Shown here: positions 7,936 to 15,159 of the stretch, one piece after another
Layout: each line of letters opens with the position of its first letter
Numbering within the stretch: the stretch's first letter is position 1
Assembly: GCF_016429015.1 (NCBI RefSeq)
Contig: NZ_JAELTU010000075.1
Location: 1-33,550 of the forward strand
Source of the DNA: Rhizobium sp. ASV20
GTDB taxonomy: Bacteria > Pseudomonadota > Alphaproteobacteria > Rhizobiales > Rhizobiaceae
DNA: 33,550 nucleotides
Reading direction: 5' to 3'
The notes under the pieces: generated by a model
What the model saw: only the letters and a program-made list of their open reading frames with translations
What the model was told of the DNA's origin: nothing
Databases searched by the model: none
Translations under genes and position numbers: made by a program

Positions 7936-8169
7936 ATGCCAATGAACCCCGGCGATATCGAAGACATGATCAAGGCCGGCATTCCCGGCGCCAAGGTAAC
8001 GATTCGCGACCTGGCCGGGGATGGCGACCACTATGCCGCAGAAGTTGTCGCGGAAGCATTCCGCGGCAAGAGCCGCGTGCAGCAGCATCAGATGGTCTAT
8101 GATGCCCTGAAGGGCAACATGGGCGGCGTGTTGCACGCCCTCGCGCTGCAGACCTCAGCGCCCGATTGA
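7936..8169 (+). CDS. BolA/IbaG family protein
   Basis: Cytosolic 77-residue BolA-fold protein, expected to pair with a CGFS monothiol glutaredoxin in Fe-S cluster trafficking or regulation. The second half has the family signature: AEAFRGKSRVQQHQMVYDALKG, with conserved His51 that can ligand the shared cluster; the N-terminal MNPGDIEDMIKAGIPGAKVTIRDL gives the first helix and strand. ATG 7936 has GAGG eight bases upstream. It follows purL by 14 bases. Its last 15 bases overlap the 3' end of the convergent gene at 8155. The likely partner, a CGFS glutaredoxin, is 2.1 kb downstream on the same strand. Confidence 0.93.
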   Translation: MPMNPGDIEDMIKAGIPGAKVTIRDLAGDGDHYAAEVVAEAFRGKSRVQQHQMVYDALKGNMGGVLHALALQTSAPD

Positions 8170-9354
8170 GAGCGCCCGCGCCTCGTCATCGGAGCTGAAT
8201 GTCAGCTCCGGCATGTTCTGCAATGAAAATTCGGCAAAATGCGCGGTCGGCAGCGGGCCGGCCGTCATCAGTGTGAAATCGAAGAACGCTTTCACGTCTG
8301 GGCCGAGCACATATTGCCGGTGAACCCGGAGAAAATCGCGCTTGATCTTGGCATAGTGCTTTGCCGACAGCATCTGCTTGAAGCGCACGAACAGGATCGA
8401 AGCCTGCTCGGCATCCGGATGCCCGCAAACATCGGCAACCTTCGCCTTATAGAAATGGATCGCATCGGTCAGACAATGAACGTCGAGCCAGAAGATCTCC
8501 TTGCAGCGCGCAATCAATCCGACGCGTGCGCGCAGCGCCGATGCCGGACGCATGAGGGCGCATTGCAGAATAGCGCTGCCAAGCGTCATGAACACGACTT
8601 GCTTGCCCTCGAGCAATCCCGGCTCCCGCTCCAACAGCAGACCGATCACGTGTGTCGCAACGGATGAGCCCATACTGTGCGAGGAAATGACGAATTCGTC
8701 GACGTCGGGCTCTTCCAGAGCCTGGCGCACGCTGAGTGCAGTCGCCTCCAGCCACTGCTCGGCACCGAGTCCGTTCAATCCAGCCATCGCCACGGCCATC
8801 TCCCAATCGGAGAACAGGTGCAGTGTATGCAGTTTCTCCGCCTGCGGCAGGAAGACATAGCTGAAGAAGGCAACGGCGAGCGCAATACTGCCGATATGGC
8901 TCCATGACGGCAAGCCGAACAGGAATGGCGCAAAGGCAATCGAAAGGCTGATCGTCAGCCCCACGAGCATCAACAGAAACGGAAAAATGAAGAACAGGCC
9001 GAACCGCCAGGCATGGCGAAAATAGCCGACCATGCCGCCGCTAAGAGCGACCTTCGCCGCAGCAAGATAACCGCGCAGCAATCGGGTGAAAAGTTGTCTG
9101 CCGTTCAGGGCGGCGACCAGATCATTGTGATCGACGATATGGATGCGGCTCTGCGTCTGCCAATCGGCCGCAGTCGCCGTGACGTCGAAATAAGGAGCCC
9201 GGCCGAAATTCTTCAATTCATCCACGGAGGCGGAAAAATCCCATACGGCAGCGCTCTGGCGCGCCGAACGCTCGTAGCGAGCGCGATGCGCGGCAGCATC
9301 CAACGGCTCGAAGCCAGGGAAGTGGAGAACCACCCTCTTCTTGATCTTATTCAT
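8155..9354 (-). CDS. Membrane-associated alpha/beta-hydrolase-like protein of unknown function
   Basis: A 399-residue protein I cannot name. The N-terminus KKRVVLHFPGFEP (residues 6-17) resembles the first strand and oxyanion loop of alpha/beta hydrolases, and FVISSHSMGSS (221-231) is a good nucleophile elbow, with Ser227 as nucleophile and Ser replacing the first Gly, as in many lipases. Between them are two strong transmembrane segments (about 117-145 and 152-170), so the fold seems split by a membrane hairpin. Candidate acid and base residues occur in the C-terminal part (for example WLDVHCLTD) but I cannot assign them. A GGGGA lies 11 bases upstream of the ATG. It converges on bolA with a 15-base overlap. 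A lipase, esterase or inactive scaffold are all possible. Confidence 0.78.
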   Translation of the reverse strand: MNKIKKRVVLHFPGFEPLDAAAHRARYERSARQSAAVWDFSASVDELKNFGRAPYFDVTATAADWQTQSRIHIVDHNDLVAALNGRQLFTRLLRGYLAAAKVALSGGMVGYFRHAWRFGLFFIFPFLLMLVGLTISLSIAFAPFLFGLPSWSHIGSIALAVAFFSYVFLPQAEKLHTLHLFSDWEMAVAMAGLNGLGAEQWLEATALSVRQALEEPDVDEFVISSHSMGSSVATHVIGLLLEREPGLLEGKQVVFMTLGSAILQCALMRPASALRARVGLIARCKEIFWLDVHCLTDAIHFYKAKVADVCGHPDAEQASILFVRFKQMLSAKHYAKIKRDFLRVHRQYVLGPDVKAFFDFTLMTAGPLPTAHFAEFSLQNMPELTFSSDDEARALSIGR

Positions 9355-9576
9355 ATTGTAGTCTGTCCCCGGGTGCGCCAGTACATCGATGAACGCTGGA
9401 AATCAGCCAAGACCATGGGCTGCCGGCTTTTTCATGGCAACACATTGCAAATCGCCAAAATGCAAGAAAGAGAAACAAACGCCTGCCGACACATCCGCCG
9501 CGCTGCGAACCGGCCCCAATTGCAGCCTCTCCGTTCCGGAATCACCGCTCATGAGAATATCGACACGCAACATGTC

Positions 9577-9879
9577 TCAGCATTCCCGGCCCGGATAAGA
9601 CGAAACATCGGTACAAGCGTCGGAGGCCGGTTCCGTCGTTATTTTGTCGATGATTACCGCAGCAGCCGGTCGAGGTGCCGGAACGATCGAAGCTCTGTAG
9701 CCGAAAGCGATACTCAAAATCAGCACGATGGCGCTCACGGTCACTGCGCTGTTTAAGACCGAAGCTCTGGGCGTACGGACATGCTCATAATATTCCCGTT
9801 CGCCATCGCTCGTCTCCTCCGAGCTGTAAAACTCCCGCTCTTCACCAACCTGCCCGTCGGAATAGTGATGGTGGCTCAT
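9577..9879 (-). CDS. Small single-pass membrane protein, hypothetical
   Basis: A 100-residue protein of unknown family. The N-terminal 40 residues are very acidic and aromatic (EEREFY, EREYYEH) after an MSHHH start, then comes one transmembrane segment (about 42-60) and a 40-residue tail with a Pro/Ala-rich stretch and two Cys (89 and 100). Positive Arg residues flank the N-terminal side of the membrane helix (RTPRAS), favouring a cytoplasmic N-terminus and periplasmic tail. The start is backed by an excellent GAGGGAG site (9888-9894 on the plus strand, read on minus), nine or fewer bases from the ATG, which is my main reason for calling it. It lies 222 bases upstream of the hydrolase-like gene on the same strand. 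Confidence 0.6.
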   Translation of the reverse strand: MSHHHYSDGQVGEEREFYSSEETSDGEREYYEHVRTPRASVLNSAVTVSAIVLILSIAFGYRASIVPAPRPAAAVIIDKITTEPASDACTDVSSYPGREC

Positions 9880-9993
9880 GGTGTCCGCTCCCTCAAAAAT
9901 GCGAATGCCTTGCTCACAAGGGACCGATACGGGTCAAATCGCATCAATCGACGAATTCTAACAAACAAACCGGCCGCATGTAAATTCAGTAGT

Positions 9994-10020
9994 AACCTAA
10001 TCTTATTCGTTGCTTAGGTT
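9994..10020. repeat. Inverted repeat AACCTAA-N13-TTAGGTT
   Basis: A perfect 7-base inverted repeat with a 13-base spacer in the AT-richer gap upstream of grxD. The half-site spacing (20 bases centre to centre, about two helical turns) would suit a dimeric regulator. No T-run follows on either strand, so it is not an intrinsic terminator. Function is unknown. Confidence 0.35.
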
Positions 10021-10053
10021 TATTTCATATGCGTTGTTCGGCCATAGAGTTGA

Positions 10054-10075
10054 AGTGCCGTTTTCAAAACGCACT
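10054..10075. repeat. Near-palindrome upstream of grxD
   Basis: AGTGC (10054-10058) and GCACT (10071-10075) flank GTTTTCAAAAC (10060-10070), itself symmetric about the central C, with one extra C at 10059. The symmetry is close to that of an operator. It lies 186 bases before grxD, so if it is a control site it may belong to either divergent gene. Confidence 0.3.
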
Positions 10076-10260
10076 GTTCAGGAAAAGTCGTCAATGGGCA
10101 AATTTCAGAATTATCCAGGAGCGCAACACCTGAAATCATTCATGCGATGAAAAAGACGGCGCGTACGTTTTGCGGCTGGAAATCGCGTCAATCGCTTGCT
10201 ATTTAGAGAACGGATTTAAACGCTGCGGCCCTTGACTCCGCATGTGAAAGGAACTGGACA

Positions 10261-10596
10261 ATGAGCGGCATTCAGGAATTCATCGCCAATGAAGTAAAGA
10301 GCAACGACGTCGTTCTCTTCATGAAAGGCACGCCCCAGTTCCCCCAGTGTGGTTTCTCGGGCCAGGTCGTACAGATTCTCGACTATATCGGTGTCGACTA
10401 TAAGGGCATAAACGTTCTTGCCGACGCCGAGATCCGTCAGGGCATCAAGGACTACTCCAACTGGCCGACCATCCCGCAGCTTTACGTGAAGGGCGAATTC
10501 ATCGGCGGCTGCGATATCGTGCGCGAAATGTTCCAGGCGGGCGAGTTGCAGCAGCATTTTCAGGAAAACGGCATCAGCGTTCGCGGCGCCGCCTGA
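10261..10596 (+). CDS. grxD: Monothiol glutaredoxin (CGFS type)
   Basis: Cytosolic 111-residue glutaredoxin of the Grx4/GrxD class that binds a [2Fe-2S] cluster with glutathione and passes it on, often with a BolA partner. Seen in sequence: VVLFMKGTPQFPQCGFSGQ with active Cys30 in CGFS; the NWPTIPQLYVKGEFIGGCDIV stretch gives the cis-Pro TIPQ loop and the GG-CD glutathione-binding turn. Length and motif order fit the single-domain family exactly. AAAGGA precedes the ATG at good distance. It stands alone on its strand between the small membrane protein gene and the MFS genes; bolA lies 2.1 kb upstream. Confidence 0.96.
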   Translation: MSGIQEFIANEVKSNDVVLFMKGTPQFPQCGFSGQVVQILDYIGVDYKGINVLADAEIRQGIKDYSNWPTIPQLYVKGEFIGGCDIVREMFQAGELQQHFQENGISVRGAA

Positions 10597-10693
10597 TCGG
10601 TAACCGGGCTTCTCGTCCGGTTTCCATAGTCCAATTCGATCGATAAGGCGCTGCCACCGGGCGGCGCCTTGATATGTTTATGGGAATAAAACC

Positions 10694-11968
10694 GTGACGA
10701 CTTCATCCCAGGCTCTGTCTCATGGGCAATTGCCCATGGGCAAGCGCGAGTTCATCGCACTCGCGGCCTTCCTGATGGCGACCAATTCGCTTGCAATCGA
10801 CATCATGCTCCCTGCCCTGCAGCAGATCGGCTCCAGCCTTGGCGTTCTGAACGAGAATCACCGCCAGTTCGTGGTGACGGCCTATCTGATCGGCTTTGGT
10901 GGGGCGCAGCTCATTTACGGCCCATTGTCCGATCGCTTCGGCCGGCGCATACCGCTGCTGATCGGCCTTACGATCTATGTCATTTCGGCCTTCGGCATCG
11001 CACTGATACCGTCCTTTGCGGGGCTGCTCGCCCTGCGTTTTATCCAGGGCCTCGGCTCGGCAGCGACGCGCGTCATCACCATTTCCATCGTCCGTGACGT
11101 CTTCGGCGGCCGCTTGATGGCCGAGGTGATGTCGTTGATCATGATGGTCTTCATGATTGTCCCGGTCATCGCACCGGGAAGCGGCCAGATCATCCTGCTC
11201 TTCAGTACCTGGCACATGATCTTCGTTTTCATTGGCGTCATGGCAACGCTCGTCGGCCTCTGGATGTATTTCCGGCTTCCCGAGACACTGAAGCCTGAAA
11301 ATGTGCGTCCGCTGACGGTCAAGTCCGTCGCGTCAGGTTTCAAGATCGTTCTGACGAACCGCGTTGCGCTCTGTTACACCATTGCCAGCACGTTCCTGTT
11401 TGGCGCGCTGTTCGGCTTCATCAATTCCGCGCAGCAGATCTACAACAATATCTACGGCCTCGGCGTCTATACACCGCTGGCGTTCGGCGGCGTGGCAGCG
11501 TTCATGGCTCTTTCGTCTTTCGTCAACTCTCAGTTCGTCGGCAGGTTCGGCATGCGCAGGCTGTCGCACACGGCGCTGCTCGGCTTTGTCGGCATTACCT
11601 TCTGTTGGCTGTTGGTGCAGCTCTACGGACCGTCACCAATGCCGTTCCCGCTGTTCATGGTCTTTTTCGCGCTGGCCATGTTCCAGTTCGGCTGGATCGG
11701 TTCCAATTTCAACTCCCTCGCGATGGAGCCTCTCGGCCACGTCGCCGGCACGGCATCCTCCGTACTCGGCTTCATGAGCACAGTCGGCGGCGCGTCGATC
11801 GGCGCATGCATCGGGCAATTCTACAACGGCACGGCAACGCCGATGGTCATCGGCTATTTCACCGTCTCTGTCATCGGCGTCTTCTTCGTGCTGATCGCTG
11901 AAAAGGGAAAGCTGTTCCGCCCGCACAATGCGCCGCCACCCGCCGACCAATCCCTCGCTTTGCATTGA
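10694..11968 (+). CDS. MFS multidrug exporter, Bcr/CflA type (first of tandem pair)
   Basis: Predicted 424-residue inner-membrane proton antiporter with about 12 transmembrane segments. The first helix region ends in NSLAIDIMLPALQQIG, a pattern seen in Bcr/CflA drug exporters (conserved Asp and Pro of helix 1), the helix 2-3 loop has motif A as GPLSDRFGRRIPLL, and helix 4-5 has LRFIQGLGSAATRVITISIVRDVF (motif B/C-like Arg). The central cytoplasmic loop contains PETLKPENVRPLTV. I use GTG 10694 with GGGA eight bases upstream; ATG 10736 is an alternative that would remove 14 polar residues. The next gene starts 13 bases later and is a clear paralogue, so both are likely one operon. Substrate unknown. 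Confidence 0.9.
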   Translation: MTTSSQALSHGQLPMGKREFIALAAFLMATNSLAIDIMLPALQQIGSSLGVLNENHRQFVVTAYLIGFGGAQLIYGPLSDRFGRRIPLLIGLTIYVISAFGIALIPSFAGLLALRFIQGLGSAATRVITISIVRDVFGGRLMAEVMSLIMMVFMIVPVIAPGSGQIILLFSTWHMIFVFIGVMATLVGLWMYFRLPETLKPENVRPLTVKSVASGFKIVLTNRVALCYTIASTFLFGALFGFINSAQQIYNNIYGLGVYTPLAFGGVAAFMALSSFVNSQFVGRFGMRRLSHTALLGFVGITFCWLLVQLYGPSPMPFPLFMVFFALAMFQFGWIGSNFNSLAMEPLGHVAGTASSVLGFMSTVGGASIGACIGQFYNGTATPMVIGYFTVSVIGVFFVLIAEKGKLFRPHNAPPPADQSLALH

Positions 11969-11981
11969 TAGGCAAACTCAT

Positions 11982-13265
11982 ATGACCCCGCCTCAAGAAC
12001 AAAAAACATCGGCGTCGACTGGCGCCAACCGCATCGGCATGGGCATCGTCGAATTCATCATCACGATTGCCCTGATGACGGCCAGCATCTCCATGGGCAT
12101 CGACAGCATGTTGCCGGCACTGCCAAACATCGGCCAGTCGCTTCATGTCGCCAATCCCAATGACACCCAGCTGGTCATCGGCGTCTATTTCCTGGGCTTC
12201 GGCATTTGCCAGCTCTTCTTCGGTAGCCTGTCGGACACGTATGGCCGGCGGCGCATCCTGCTCGGTGGCCTGGCCTTCTATACGGTGACGCTGTTTGCTG
12301 CGGCCTGGAGCGGCAGCCTTTTCGCACTGCTCGCGATGCGCTTCGCCCAGGGTGTCGGTGCCGCGGCCGTGCGCATCACCACGCTGGCAATCGTCCGCGA
12401 TTGCTTCGGCGGCCGCGAAATGGCGCGCGTCATGTCCTATGTCATGATCGTCTTCATGATCATGCCGATGGTGGCGCCTTTTGTCGGCCAGGTGATCGTT
12501 GCCTATTCCAATTGGCAGTGGATCTTCATCCTGCTCGGCATCGTCAGCGCTTGCCTCGTACTGGTCGCCTTCTTCCGCATGAAGGAGACGCTGCCGGCTG
12601 AAGAGCGCTTGCCTCTCTCGGTCGCTTCGGTCCTTTCCGGGTTCAAGACCGTCCTGACGAACCGCATCACCTGCGGTTACATGATCGGCCTGACACTCTA
12701 CACGGGTGTGATTTGTGCCTATATCGTCTCGGTGCAGCAGGTCTTCGGCGAAGTCTACGGCCTCGGAGATTCATTCCCGATCGCCTTTGCGGCAACGGCG
12801 GCCGGCACGGCCGTCGCGCAGTTCGCAAACGGCTATTTCGTTCGCAGCTTCGGCATGAGACGCATATCCCATGCCGCCATGATCGTCTTCACGGTTCTGG
12901 GCGCCATCGGCTACGTCGCCGGCATGTTCGGCCAGCCAAGCTTCACATTCATCTATGTGCTGATCTCGATCATGCTGATGATGTTTGCAGTCATCACCAC
13001 CAACTTCATGGCTATCAGTCTGGAGCCGATGGGACACCTGGCAGGCACGGCGGCTGCGATCACCAGCTCGGTCTCAACCACGGTGGGCGTTCTCCTGGGT
13101 GGCATCGTCGGCCAGATGTTCGATGGGACTGCCCAGCCAATGATCGCCGGCTTCACCATATTCGGTGCACTCACGATCCTGGCGACGCTTTGGGCAGAGC
13201 GCGGAAAGCTCTTCACCCATCCCGGCGATACGCCGCCGCTGGAGCCGGGCATGGGGCACGTCTAG
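11982..13265 (+). CDS. MFS multidrug exporter, Bcr/CflA type (second of tandem pair)
   Basis: A 427-residue, about 12-TM transporter clearly homologous to the preceding gene: both share the SMGIDSMLPALPNIG/SLAIDIMLPALQQIG opening, motif A (here GSLSDTYGRRRILL), the IVRDCFGG-R/IVRDVFGG-R block, the SGFK-VLTNR central loop, RFGMRR/SFGMRR and the EP-GHLAGTA/EPLGHVAGTA helix. The reading frame is open further upstream, but ATG 11982 fits the paralogue's N-terminus and lies 13 bases after its stop. The ribosome site is weak (AGG), so translation may be coupled to the first gene. The pair could be a duplication with separate substrates or could act together; sequence alone does not decide. Confidence 0.9.
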   Translation: MTPPQEQKTSASTGANRIGMGIVEFIITIALMTASISMGIDSMLPALPNIGQSLHVANPNDTQLVIGVYFLGFGICQLFFGSLSDTYGRRRILLGGLAFYTVTLFAAAWSGSLFALLAMRFAQGVGAAAVRITTLAIVRDCFGGREMARVMSYVMIVFMIMPMVAPFVGQVIVAYSNWQWIFILLGIVSACLVLVAFFRMKETLPAEERLPLSVASVLSGFKTVLTNRITCGYMIGLTLYTGVICAYIVSVQQVFGEVYGLGDSFPIAFAATAAGTAVAQFANGYFVRSFGMRRISHAAMIVFTVLGAIGYVAGMFGQPSFTFIYVLISIMLMMFAVITTNFMAISLEPMGHLAGTAAAITSSVSTTVGVLLGGIVGQMFDGTAQPMIAGFTIFGALTILATLWAERGKLFTHPGDTPPLEPGMGHV

Positions 13266-13296
13266 TCGACGTGCTCCCGATACTGGACGCGTAAAC

Positions 13297-14220
13297 CTAG
13301 ACGCGGCTGCGTGGGCGGCTTACCCAGCGGAGCGCAGCCGCGATACCGAGCCCGAGCAAGGGCAGGATTGCCCATGGCGTGCCACGCCATGTGAAGAGAT
13401 TGATCATGATGATGCCGACACCGGTAACGGCAAGAGCGGCAATGGCCGGATCGATCTGCTTGTTGCTACGAACAAAGCGAAGCGCAGCCACCCATGCAAG
13501 GGCGAGGATCGGCCACTTGGCCCAGAATTCGCCATGCCAGCTCAGCCCATTGAGCATGGCAAGACCGATGGAGATGACCAGTGGTACGCCAAAGCTCCGC
13601 CGCCAATCTTGCTGCGCGGGCTCGCCGATAGAAGCCTCAGCCGCACGGTAAGGTTCTGGTGCGGGCCGATACTCCGGAGCGGCATCGACGACCTGGACGC
13701 CACCGACCCGCACTGCATAGCTCGGCACTCCGCCCTCGATATTCTTGACATCCAGCTGACCGAGAAAATCAAAGCCCACTGCGACCTTGTTGCGGACCTG
13801 GTCATAAACAGTATTGGAAATAACGATGCCGCCAGCTGCGGCGCGTGATTGCAGCCGCGCTGCAATGTTGACACCATCACCATAGAGATCGTTGCCATCG
13901 GCAATCACGTCGCCGAGATTGAGGCCGATACGGAACAGCATCTGCTTCTCGACATCCATGGCGGCGTTGTATCCGGCCAATTCGTTCTGAACGTCGATCG
14001 CCGCCCGCACCGCTTCGACAACGCTTGGAAATTCGGCAAATACGCCGTCGCCCCAAGTGTTGATGACGCGGCCACCATGCGCTTCTATCAGCCGCGTCAT
14101 GGCATCGCGATAGCGGCGGAGGGTGGCAAGCGTCCCCTCCTCGTCCTTCCCCATGAGACGCGAATAATCCTGCACGTCAGCGCAGAAGATGGTGGTCAGC
14201 TTGCGGCTCGTTTCGGACAT
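13297..14220 (-). CDS. Class III adenylate/guanylate cyclase with C-terminal membrane domain
   Basis: A 307-residue nucleotide cyclase. The cyclase homology domain fills residues 1-170: metal-binding Asp15 (FCADVQDYSR) and Asp58 (NTWGDGVFAEF), and transition-state Asn118 and Arg122 in GDGVNIAARL. Asp111 occupies an adenine-selecting position, but the other one, usually Lys, is Asn54, a variant I recall as common in rhizobial cyclases. After a Pro-rich linker (180-205) come four hydrophobic segments arranged as two similar 2-TM units (about 212-251 and 264-303). This is the reverse of the usual order, with the membrane part after the catalytic domain. ATG 14220 has AAAGGA seven bases upstream; the frame extends to 14322 without support. 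Product cAMP is likely, not proven. Confidence 0.87.
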   Translation of the reverse strand: MSETSRKLTTIFCADVQDYSRLMGKDEEGTLATLRRYRDAMTRLIEAHGGRVINTWGDGVFAEFPSVVEAVRAAIDVQNELAGYNAAMDVEKQMLFRIGLNLGDVIADGNDLYGDGVNIAARLQSRAAAGGIVISNTVYDQVRNKVAVGFDFLGQLDVKNIEGGVPSYAVRVGGVQVVDAAPEYRPAPEPYRAAEASIGEPAQQDWRRSFGVPLVISIGLAMLNGLSWHGEFWAKWPILALAWVAALRFVRSNKQIDPAIAALAVTGVGIIMINLFTWRGTPWAILPLLGLGIAAALRWVSRPRSRV

Positions 14221-14318
14221 CGTCTCATCCTTTGGCAAGGGCCGACCAGGCTGCTTGCCCATATGGCAAGGATAGCCCGCCCGGCTCCAGTTTCCAAGTA
14301 GCCGCGTTGCGGGTTCCG

Positions 14319-15143
14319 TCACACCGTGAAGACTTCGCGCCGCAGCAATTCCCAGGATCCCTTGTCCACCGCGACTAGCAACCCACCGTCGAGATGATGT
14401 GGCAGATAGGGCGTGCCGTCGAAACGGCGCACATAAGCACCAGCTTCCTGCGAGATCAGCGAACCGGCCAGATGGTCCCAGGGCATCAGCTTGTTATACA
14501 TGAGATAGTGAACATGACCGCCGGCGAGCGTGCGATATTCATGCGCAGCGCATCGATAGTTGGTGGAGTAACGGACCTTGGCGAGATTGCCCATGATCTC
14601 CGCCCGCTTCTCCTTCGGCAGGAAGCCTGTCGACGCCATGCCAACCATGTCCTCCAGCGCCACGGCCTGCGTGGTATTCAGGCGTAGCATTTCGCCGTCA
14701 GGGCGGCGCAGCCAAGCGCCGCTGCCGCGCTCCGCGAGTACCCAGTCGTCACCCATCGGATCGAAGATGATGCCAGCGACCGTCTCTCCCTTGGAGATGA
14801 CCGAAGCCATCACGCCGAAAGCGGGAATGCCGGAAGCGAAGTTGAAAGTGCCGTCGACGGGGTCGACGATGATGGCAAGATCAGCATCCTTCAGCTTGTT
14901 GAGCAGCGCCGGATCGGCTGCGACGGATTCCTCACCGATAAAGAGGGCTTCCGGCCAAAGCCGCGATACTTCCGCCTTCACCATGCGCTCGGCACGTTCG
15001 TCAGCCTCGGTCACCAGGTCAGTCGCTTCGCTTTTGGCGCGGACGTCGTCACTGCCGAGCCTGCGGAAACGTGGCAGGATCTCCATCTGCGCGGCGCGGC
15101 GCAGCACGTGGGCAAGAGTGGTAACGTCAACCTGCGAAGTCAT
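14319..15143 (-). CDS. Inositol monophosphatase family protein (downstream copy)
   Basis: A 274-residue Mg-dependent, Li-sensitive-type phosphatase. The metal-binding motifs are intact: GEES (with the Glu pair) and IVDPVDGTFNFASG (Asp-x-x-Asp-Gly-Thr), plus the C-terminal PWDHLAGSLISQEAGAYV that supplies the third metal Asp. The family includes phosphatases for inositol phosphates, histidinol phosphate, fructose bisphosphate and PAP, and the motifs do not separate these. It starts 16 bases after the end of a paralogue on the same strand, with AGGAAAGGA between them, so they form an operon. The stop lies 98 bases before the start of the cyclase. Confidence 0.92.
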   Translation of the reverse strand: MTSQVDVTTLAHVLRRAAQMEILPRFRRLGSDDVRAKSEATDLVTEADERAERMVKAEVSRLWPEALFIGEESVAADPALLNKLKDADLAIIVDPVDGTFNFASGIPAFGVMASVISKGETVAGIIFDPMGDDWVLAERGSGAWLRRPDGEMLRLNTTQAVALEDMVGMASTGFLPKEKRAEIMGNLAKVRYSTNYRCAAHEYRTLAGGHVHYLMYNKLMPWDHLAGSLISQEAGAYVRRFDGTPYLPHHLDGGLLVAVDKGSWELLRREVFTV

Positions 15144-15159
15144 GATTGGTCCTTTCCTG

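Larger units (their letters stand above)
9880..10260. other. Intergenic region between a small membrane protein gene and grxD
   Basis: This 381-base stretch is poorer in GC than its surroundings and holds no reading frame I would call. It must contain divergent promoters for the membrane protein gene and grxD. Two symmetric sites stand out: AACCTAA (9994-10000) with TTAGGTT (10014-10020), separated by 13 bases, and a near-palindrome at 10054-10075 (AGTGC...GCACT around GTTTTCAAAAC). The grxD ribosome site AAAGGA lies about ten bases before its ATG. I could not choose a convincing -35/-10 pair. Confidence 0.6.

Noticed and set aside
9445..9465. Short inverted repeat TTGCA-N11-TGCAA in the gap between the two minus-strand membrane protein genes
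   Set aside because: Five-base arms occur by chance at this frequency; no further support.
9389..9598. 69-codon plus-strand frame with a CKSPKCKK segment between two minus-strand genes
   Set aside because: No ribosome site, no family, and it overlaps the 3' end of the better supported gene at 9577-9879.
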